Origin: Drechslerella dactyloides
Lineage: Eukaryota > Ascomycota > Orbiliomycetes > Orbiliales > Orbiliaceae
DNA length: 64,000 nt
Direction: 5' to 3'
Assembly (NCBI GenBank): GCA_020064725.1
Contig: JAGTWJ010000006.1
Coordinates: 806,001 to 870,000, forward strand
Positions 56,934-64,000 of the stretch are shown here, in pieces (positions within the stretch are counted from its first letter, which is position 1; each line of letters begins with the position of its first letter). Under the pieces are notes generated by a model, which ran no database searches, had not been told where the DNA came from, and saw only the letters and a program-made list of their open reading frames with translations. Both the position numbers and the translations under genes were made by a program.

Positions 56934-58341
56934 TCAATCAAATTTAAACAGAACGCTGATACTCTCGCCGTGGTGCACTCTACGGATGGCCTAGTCAAAG
57001 TTAGCGCTCTTCTTTGTCGGGAGACCAGATTAGGCATACCTCAGAGAAAACGCTAGAGACGTCTAGAACTTTTAGCTTGGGGCAAGCTCGCACGTTCTCA
57101 TTCTGTGGAACTGAATTTGTGACAACCACTTGGTCTATGGCGCTTGCATTTATCCTTGCTATAGCATCGCCAGAAAATATTCCATGCGTCAATAATGCGT
57201 ATACTTTTGTGGCACCGCCCCTTTCCTTGAGAAGTTTGGCTGCTCTCGTGACAGTATTGCTGGTATCAGCAAGGTCGTCAACCAAAATAGCCACCCTGCC
57301 TGATATATCACCGACGAGCATCATCGTCGCATTTTGCCGGTCTGTTATCTTTGTCGGTCGTCGTTCCTACATGGTCTATTAGCTAACAATTACACAGGAA
57401 CGAAAGACGATATTTCCCACTTTATGGATCAATGCAAAATCCATGCCAAGAGCATCTGCTATCGCAGTTGCACGTTTCGCACCACCCGCGTCGGGACTGA
57501 CAATGACGGCTGTTTGATAATCGGGAATTTTTGTCTGAATGTATCTCTGTAAAAGCGGTCGGCCGTACAAGTTGTCTACCGGTATGTCGAAAAACCCTTG
57601 ATACTGAGGATCGTGCAAGTCCATTGTGATGATGTGGTCTGCACCAGCACAAGTGAGCAAGTCGGCGATGAGTGTTCCTGCTTGCGCGACCCATTGTTTA
57701 TAACCCGGTTGCCTATGCTGGTCCCAGTCTCCAGCGCCGTTGGCGTATACGACTTTCTGCGCGTCTCGCTTAGTGGAACCGGCTATCTCGTTCCCAGTAT
57801 GTTGTCGCCGGAGGAAGGAAGGCCGAGAGGTCAGGCCGGGCGAGCCTGGGGCTGTGGTAGTTCCTCTTTCTTTATCCAATGCAAGCCGGCTCAGCTTGTT
57901 CTCCAACTGCCCTGCGGGTGGACCACTGGACCCCGCGCCATCGGGTTGTGGCCCTGGTGTTCCCGGGCGACTCTCGAAGGTGTAACTGTCCTTCTGGATG
58001 CCCGCCTTGGCCAAGGGAGCCCCGACCTTGTTGTATGGAATGTCGGGTTGTCGGCTGTATGGGAACAGAGGTAAAACGGCGGTTACACGCTTCGCGGATG
58101 CTGTCTTGCAGGCCGATATTGTGATCAGAAGCTCGATAAAATTATCATTGACTTTGCCGCATCCAGATTGGATTACATAGACATCCTTTCCCCGGACAGA
58201 GTCCTGAATTTCCACTCGGGTTTCCCCTACGGAGAATTTCGATAGCGTGATGCGCCCGGGGGGGATTCCTAGCTTGATGCAAATCTGCTCAACGAGTTCA
58301 GGGTGCGAAGATCCGCCCAGAACGACGATGTTGCGAACCAT
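56934..58341 (-). CDS. PRS1: Ribose-phosphate pyrophosphokinase, Prs1 type, three exons
   Basis: Makes PRPP from ribose 5-phosphate and ATP for nucleotide, His and Trp synthesis. Minus-strand exons are 58341-57421, 57366-57040 and 56990-56934, giving 434 residues. The short last exon encodes AIRRVHHGESISVLFKFD, the usual C-terminus. I start at MVRNIVVLGGSSHPEL; the frame is open upstream but has no ATG. Visible parts are CGKVNDNFIELLITISACKTASAKRVTAVLPLFPYSRQ, MDLHDPQYQGFFDIPVDNLYG, PDAGGAKRATAIAD, the mobile loop KERRPTKITDR and the PRPP loop DDLADTSNT (337-345). About 110 extra residues at roughly 105-215 (SRPGTPGPQPDG...GWVY-like text up to DWDQHRQPGYKQW) match the non-homologous insert that marks Prs1 among fungal PRPP synthetases. 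Confidence 0.9.
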
Positions 58342-59183
58342 CGTTGTCGCCCAACCGGAAGGACTTGTCCGGATGTTGAATCGCAAAAGCTAGGAGTGTT
58401 CGTATCTTAAGTCGGCGTGGATGTGTCAATGTGACATCAACAGAAGCGGGGCAGTCGAGACTGCTCAGAAAAGCGCATCTCCGGAATCAAGGAGAGTTGA
58501 CGATGACAATGTCCTCGTAACGGAGAGTATTGGCTGCGTCGAGTCGGTTCTGTCTTCTCATCGGTGACGATGCCGGGGGTCACTGTGTCGCTACATGTGA
58601 AGAGTGTATTATAACAGGAACAGGTGAGGGAATAACATAGAAGGGTTTTTTTTTTTGTTTCAAAGCTGATCGGCTCTCTTTTTTTTGCCGCGCCCTCCCA
58701 AGCCGACAAGCGAGCGCTATAACCGGAGGGCACTTGCGCTTCCTGAAATCAACTGACATCTGGCGCCATATGGCAAAAAGCACCTCACACTGAATGGTGA
58801 TGATATCGGCAAGACGTTTGACAAATAGGCTATTCCCGATCCTATTTGAGAACTGAAAAATACTCAGCGGGATTGGTAATCCTCGTGTGTTTGGGTCAAA
58901 CAACAGAAAAGGGGGTATCCATGCCGAAAAGAAATGCAAGGAAACGTCAAAGGCGGATTTACACAGAGATGCTCGCTGGATAGAGAAGCACATAATACAC
59001 GTGAGACGCAAGCGTGGCAGGCGAAGAAACCGTAGGGAAATGCGACAGTACGAAATAACAATAGGCATAAGGAAACTCGAGGACGGATACCCAGTGTATG
59101 CAAGGAAACTGTGAAGCGTGGCAGAAGTAAACGACATCAGGGCGCCTGAAATATGTAAAAGAGCATGATTTCTCCACACCTCA
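58342..59183. other. Intergenic between PRS1 and the SS18-like gene
   Basis: About 840 bp, upstream of PRS1 and downstream of the SS18-like gene (both minus strand). T tracts at 58647-58656 and 58679-58686 could be part of the PRS1 promoter. Open frames here are short and unsupported. Confidence 0.5.
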
Positions 59184-60434
59184 CTACCCTCCTCCTCCCA
59201 TACCCCAGTTCCCTTGCATCCCAAAATTCCAGTTCATATCCCCGCTACCAAACATCGGATCAATGCCCGGCATTGACGGAGTCAGTGTTGGCGCCATCAT
59301 GCCGGCGGAAGCCATACCAGCCGCGTTCGTTACAGCCATCATCCGCGGATTCTGTTGAGGGCGCATCATCTGAGCTTGCATATGTGCCTGTTGGAGGTAG
59401 AAGCCGGGATTGAAGTTCATGGGATTCATATTCATTTGGCCAGGCTGCTGCTGGTGCATTGCTAGCTGGGAATTTTGTTGCTGTTGGCGGTTCATAACTT
59501 GCTGTTGCTGAATCTGCTGTATCTGCTGCAATTGTTGCTGTTGGTGGGGACTCATCTGGCTCATCTGTGGCATGTGGTTCATAGTCGCAATTGCGCCTGG
59601 GTGAATATGATTCTGGAGGACGTTCTGCATCATGGCAGGTGCGATGCTTCCTCCTTGGTTCTGTGAGATAGCCGCGGGCTGCAGTGATGTCTGCGGCGGC
59701 ATTGTCTGCGGCTGCGAGACCTGATGTTGATTCGTGTTCGCCTGCGGAGGCTGCGGCTGCGGTTGTGGTGAATGCGCCAACTGAGGTTGTTGGTTTGGCA
59801 TCGAAGGCTTCAGTGTCGGGTTACCCAGAACATTTTGACTGTTTCCTCGGGAGTGTCCTGCTTGGGTTGTTCCGTTCAGGTTTGGGAATAAGGCCTGGAG
59901 CCTCTTGTAGGGCTCATTTAAAGAAGGTAGGTTCGCCGGCGGAGCCAGCAGCGCCGGCGATGGTGGAAGGGTCGCCGTCCGACGGTCCGCCATCGCGGCC
60001 AGGTAGGCAAGGTTGACTTTGAGTCGATGCATGCATCTAGACGAGCGCGAGAGCAAGGTTAGAGGCACAGCGCAGACAATGATAGATATAGCGAGAGGCT
60101 CGGAGACGTAGGCGGCTTACTCATTGTAGTTCTTCTCAAGTGCTTTGAGATCCTCGGGCGAATCCGATGTTGCCGCCGCGGCTGCTTTTGCGTTCTGCAG
60201 ATTCAATGATTCTCTGAGAAGCTCTGCATTGATTTCTAACAGTAGAGACACGCGTGATTTATCAAGTTGCTGATTCTGGCTCTCCTGTGCCTTTTGCATC
60301 AGCAACTGCTGTTGCTGCTGTGCTGCAAGATTACTGTTGGAGACCGGCGTGCTGGGCGGCTGCGGGTGCGCGTTTTGGCCGGGAGAGAAGGCGATAGGCC
60401 CCGCTGGCCGGTTGCTCGTCATGGCTGGGTTCAT
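59184..60434 (-). CDS. SS18/SSXT-family (Snf11-like) SWI/SNF subunit, two exons
   Basis: Likely a small subunit of the SWI/SNF chromatin-remodelling complex, related to animal SS18 and yeast Snf11. Minus-strand exons 60434-60121 and 60036-59184 give 388 residues; the 84-bp intron splits NYNE|CMHRL. The SSXT N-terminal helical domain spans about 55-130: SRVSLLLEINAELLRESLNL ... DLKALEKNYNECMHRLKVNLAYLAAMAD. The rest is rich in Q, M, N, P and H, as in SS18 (QQLQQIQQIQQQQVMNRQQQ), and ends in a Gly/Trp stretch. I start at MNPAMTSN because the frame upstream of it has no ATG. Assignment rests on the domain pattern and the Gln/Met-rich tail. Confidence 0.82.
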
Positions 60435-60935
60435 CGTGCTATCTTTAAAGCAGATTGAATGCGTGGGTGGACGGCGACTGATGCTGCGATCTGTTGGCGG
60501 AAGCTGAGAAGATGTGTCGGAGCCAGAGGCGACGGAGGGATTCTTGTAGCGCAGCTTAGTCAGCACCGCTTTTGGTAGACCAGCCTACCTCCTGCTACCA
60601 AGTACCTGCACAGGTACGGCACGTCAAGTAAAGTATTTTGAGAGAAGCATTTACTTAATTACGGATCGCACAAAGCAGAACTCATCTTGCCTCTGTAGGA
60701 GCGCATCAATGTCAAACTGACTGAAGGTAAATGTAATTCGTTCATTTCAAAAGCAGATGCGTCGTCTATGATATGATATAATGATATGTGCACAAATCTA
60801 TTTCCCCCTATATAGTACTACATGTTGCACAAACTCCAACAAAAACACAAGCCGCCCAAAGGAAAAAAAAAAAAAGGTCGCTTGACGTTCACGGAAAAAT
60901 TCAAACCGAGAGTATTCAAAACGAATTTATTACGA
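60435..60935. promoter_or_regulatory. Upstream region of the SS18-like gene
   Basis: 501 bp between two minus-strand genes. AAGTACCTGCACAGGTACGG (60600-60619) is another member of the palindromic word family, and an A tract lies at about 60862-60874. The SS18-like gene promoter should be here. Confidence 0.4.
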
Positions 60936-63900
60936 TTAATCTGTGCTTGCTGATTTTCGACCCCACGGCGACCACCTTCCGAACGCACCAGCGCTTGAGG
61001 TAGTGTTTGAAGCCTGTTGGGTCACACCCATGGAAGAGATGATTGTGGTCTGGCCAGGGGTATAGGCCGTATTTGTACGTTCAGCCGAAGCCTTTGATGC
61101 CGGTGTATTGCTAAGGAGCATTTTGCGCATTGCTTCGAGCTTGGCTTTGGCTTCTTCCGCCTCTTGCCTTGCTGTTGCCTCTGCTGTTTTTGCCTGGACT
61201 AGTTCCAGTAGTAGAGCATCTGCGGAGACGGGCGCTTGATTTTCGGTGCTTTGGAGCAACGGCTGTATCCCAAGGCTGCTTGAACGTTTGTTATAAGCCG
61301 CAGGGGCCGACGTAGGCGTTTGGCGAGTGCGACCGTTGGTATTAGTGCTTGTGGTATTCGCGTTTGTATTAGTGTTTGTGCGGTTGAGCCTGAAAGCTCT
61401 CAGCCCATTGGTCTGTTCTGCTTCGGCTGGTGGGCTGGAATCATGGTAGTCATGATCCGCGGCGACATGTTTTGGCGGTTCCTTGCGAGCTTTGAGCTCG
61501 CCAAGTGTCTTTTCGAGCCTCTGTCTCTCCTTTTGTGAGTCTTGCCATTGGGCTCGAGACTCGGTGACTTGCCCCTTTAGTCTGTTTATTTCTCCGTCTT
61601 TGTCTACCAGCTGCGACTGTAGGTCCTTTGCCCTTGATATCTCCTGCACCAACCTTTCCCTGGCCCGTTCTAGTTCTTCGAGAACGTCCTTGTACGATTG
61701 ACGTGGCCGGCTGAGGTCGTCGCCCTCGTCAAAATTCTGGGAGAGTTGACTGCAGATTTCTGCGATTTCCGAGCTATCATCTGTTGACGGCACTGGTTGC
61801 ACAACCAGGGCGATTAGTCTTTTCGATAGCCTCCGCTCTTCTGCTCTCTCTTGTTGAAGATTCTGGAGTTCATCCATTTTAGCAGCATGCTCGCGTTGCA
61901 ATGCACTCATGGCTACCAGCAGATCCTCGATTTGATTATGCAGATCGGTTTCTTTGTTCTTGCGAGTTGATGATGAAGCCGCGGATTTATTGGAATTGCG
62001 TTGGTCTTCTGTTGATGAAACGGAGACACCTATCGCCTCCACTTGTCCACCTAGGCTGAATTCCGATGATGTACCGTCCACTGAGTTCATGGTAACAAGA
62101 CTTTGCTTTGACGTAGTTCTCATGATGATTGTGCTGTTCGGACGGGATTTGCCGGAAGGAACAGGGAGAGCGCCAAATGTTATTGGCGGCGTACTTTCTC
62201 GTGGCGATTGTATTGTCCAAAACCTCCCGAGGAATCTTGCTGCAACCGCCTGGACACTGTTTTCTTGTGGCTTTACAGCCTGGAAAGGTAACTGGCCATC
62301 ATCAGGGTGTTCTTTCTTGAACTTGTTCTCCAATTCGACCAAACCTTCTCTGGTGACCATCCCAGTCAGGCCGGTGAAATCATTCACCAGGTCATCAGCA
62401 GAACACTTATAAGTATCCCACAAGCCCCTCGCCAATAGCATCTGCATGACTTCTTCAAACTCGTTGCTAGCCAACAACCTCGCTTGATTCCGACGCAGGA
62501 GGGAAATCGCCACTCGCATGATAGTCTCCGGTGCACCTTCCAAAAATATCACATCATATATCCGTAGGAGCATCGGCAGGGGACAAGTTACCGCAAAGAA
62601 CGATAGGAACCATTGTGTAGCGTATTCCGCTTGGATGCCAAGTTCATCGAGATGTTGAGCGAGCTCCGGGAGATGAATGGCGATTAGATTGGACAATTGG
62701 TATAATCTCAGTTGCAGCCCGTACATGTTGGGCAGGAAGCAAGAGCGAAGCTCGTAATTTTCCATGAGCCTGCGATATATTTCAGTCAGCATCTCGGTCC
62801 TATACAACGGGCGATTTTTCTTGAGAGTTATGGGAACTCCTACCTGACCAAGACGCAGAAGGCTTCTCGCTCGCCCATATGCATCAAGAGCGGACCCACC
62901 AGGAAACCAAGTCTGGAACAATATTAGCCATAGAATCGATGATGAGAACCGGACCTGGAATCGAAACCCTACCCCTGGCAGTATCCGATCTGCGCATCGT
63001 AGACGCTGAAGACTCTGAGAACTCTGCCCAGCATTCGCTGACCTTCCCCCCCTGCGGTTGAAAATATATCGACACCCGGAAAGGTTCGATCGAGGTCTTT
63101 ACCGATGAGATGTTCATAGGGAGAAGATTCCCCCTGTAGGCGGTCGTATGTAGCCTCAAGCGTCGAATCACGAGCTCCTGACATGGAGATCCAGACGACA
63201 CCTCTTAGCGGTGGTGGTATGCCACTTCTAATTTTCTTGCTCAATAGAAATGGGAGTTTCATGGCTGTGCGATGATAGTCGTTGACGAGGGCGGCGTAGA
63301 AGTCGAGGTCTGTCAATGGAGGCGGTGAAGGGAGCATAGAGTATCTAAGAGTAGCTGGGTCTGGGTTATCCATCAACTTTTTGAGCTGATGCAACGAAGG
63401 CGGCCTCTTCTGGGTTGGCACCGGCCGAGCTGCCTTGGGGTCATTCACAATACGCGTGTTCTCCTTCTCAAGACGGGCTAGGAGGAAGGATGTGCTCTAG
63501 ACCAAGATGGGTAATATCGTTAGAATACATTTCTCTTTTCCTGTTCGATTGTTGCGACGGCCAAAGAGCATTTGTACAGGACGTACCTCATCCGCAGTGT
63601 CATTTCTTGGTTCTTGTTCTTCGGAACGTTCAAGCTCAGCCCAATCTACAGAACCCTCGTCGGGCTCTGAACCAGAGCTCTCTCTCCGAAAAGCGGTGAT
63701 ACTAGAGGTTGGTGATTGGTTGGAGAGCCCGACAACAGGGTCCGTAAGAGCTCTCGGGCCGGCAGACTGGTCATCGGTGACCAGCTTGAGGGACATTCGC
63801 TTTTGGGAGAGCGACTCGGAATTGGATAGTCGTACTGTCACCATACTGTCGGATGAGTGTGATGAACGCTGTGATTCATTGGTGACGATGTTTGTCGAGG

Positions 63901-63949
63901 CCCTGGGGCCGAGGGTCTGCACCATAGTTGGCCCCAGGATGGCTGCCAT
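60936..63949 (-). CDS. GYP5: TBC-domain Rab GAP, Gyp5/EVI5-like, four exons
   Basis: Predicted GAP for exocytic Rab proteins (Gyp5 acts on Ypt1/Sec4 in yeast). Minus-strand exons are 63949-63587, 63496-62973, 62912-62844 and 62769-60936, giving 929 residues. The start MAAILGPTMVQTLGPRAST lies 52 bp from the window end, so the promoter is mostly outside. Residues 1-125 are Ser-rich and disordered. The TBC domain has IPPPLRGVVWISMSGA, the arginine finger IGKDLDR (252-258), the glutamine finger YCQG (293-296), GFLVGPLLMHMGEREAFCVLVRLMENY and WFLSFFAVTCPLPMLLRIYDVIFLEG. A long coiled coil follows (about 590-730: MSALQREHAAKMDELQNLQQ... RERLVQEISRAKDLQSQLVD...), as in EVI5/Gyp5 proteins. The tail is disordered with a short helix (about 830-860). 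The two small introns in the TBC region restore the motif exactly. Confidence 0.9.
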
Positions 63950-64000
63950 CTATGAACGGGCCCTTGAGCAGGTACAACAACGGGGTAATTGTAAAATATA

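Overview
The window looks like nuclear DNA of a filamentous ascomycete (Pezizomycotina). Genes are broken by short GT-AG introns of about 50-170 bp, the conserved proteins read as fungal orthologues (Cns1, Sli15/INCENP, Spt3, Nop58, Prs1, Gyp5-like), and one end is AT-rich, stop-riddled repeat DNA of the kind left by repeat-induced point mutation (RIP). I cannot name the genus; all family names come from reading the sequence, with no database search.

The window has two halves. Positions 1 to about 33.6 kb are accessory, repeat-rich DNA. 1-5 kb is an AT-rich block that includes a 2.1-kb element with 35-bp terminal inverted repeats. From 5.7 to 31.4 kb lie scattered accessory genes that I could rebuild exon by exon: two small secreted six-cysteine proteins, two cytochromes P450 with identical seven-exon structure, two GNAT acetyltransferases and one class I methyltransferase. 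A decayed methyltransferase, a decayed GNAT and a possible third cysteine-rich relative lie among them. Four copies of a TG...CA-ended repeat (probably solo LTRs, two with odd inverted junctions), two elements sharing a CCACCGGCC-type terminus, a MITE and a possible RecQ-like helicase fragment fill the gaps.

Positions 34.3-64 kb are an orderly core-gene block. It reads: Rab-GAP with TBC domain (+), unknown Ser/Pro/Gln-rich protein (+), RNA polymerase III subunit RPC9 (-), Cns1 co-chaperone (+), Sli15/INCENP (-), SAGA subunit Spt3 (+), Snu23 zinc finger (-), Nop58 (-), mitochondrial uS15 (+), mitochondrial seryl-tRNA synthetase (+), Prs1-type PRPP synthetase (-), SS18/Snf11-type SWI/SNF subunit (-), Gyp5-like TBC protein (-). 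They are housekeeping genes without a shared pathway. Several pairs share divergent promoters (RPC9/CNS1, SLI15/SPT3, NOP58/uS15m).

The most interesting pattern is in the accessory half. The same four families (secreted Cys-rich protein, methyltransferase, P450, GNAT) occur in both 5.7-12.5 kb and 18.8-31.4 kb, and each family keeps at least one intact copy while other copies have decayed. This looks like a duplicated four-gene module with reciprocal loss and might be a small uncharacterised biosynthetic or effector locus; that function is inference.
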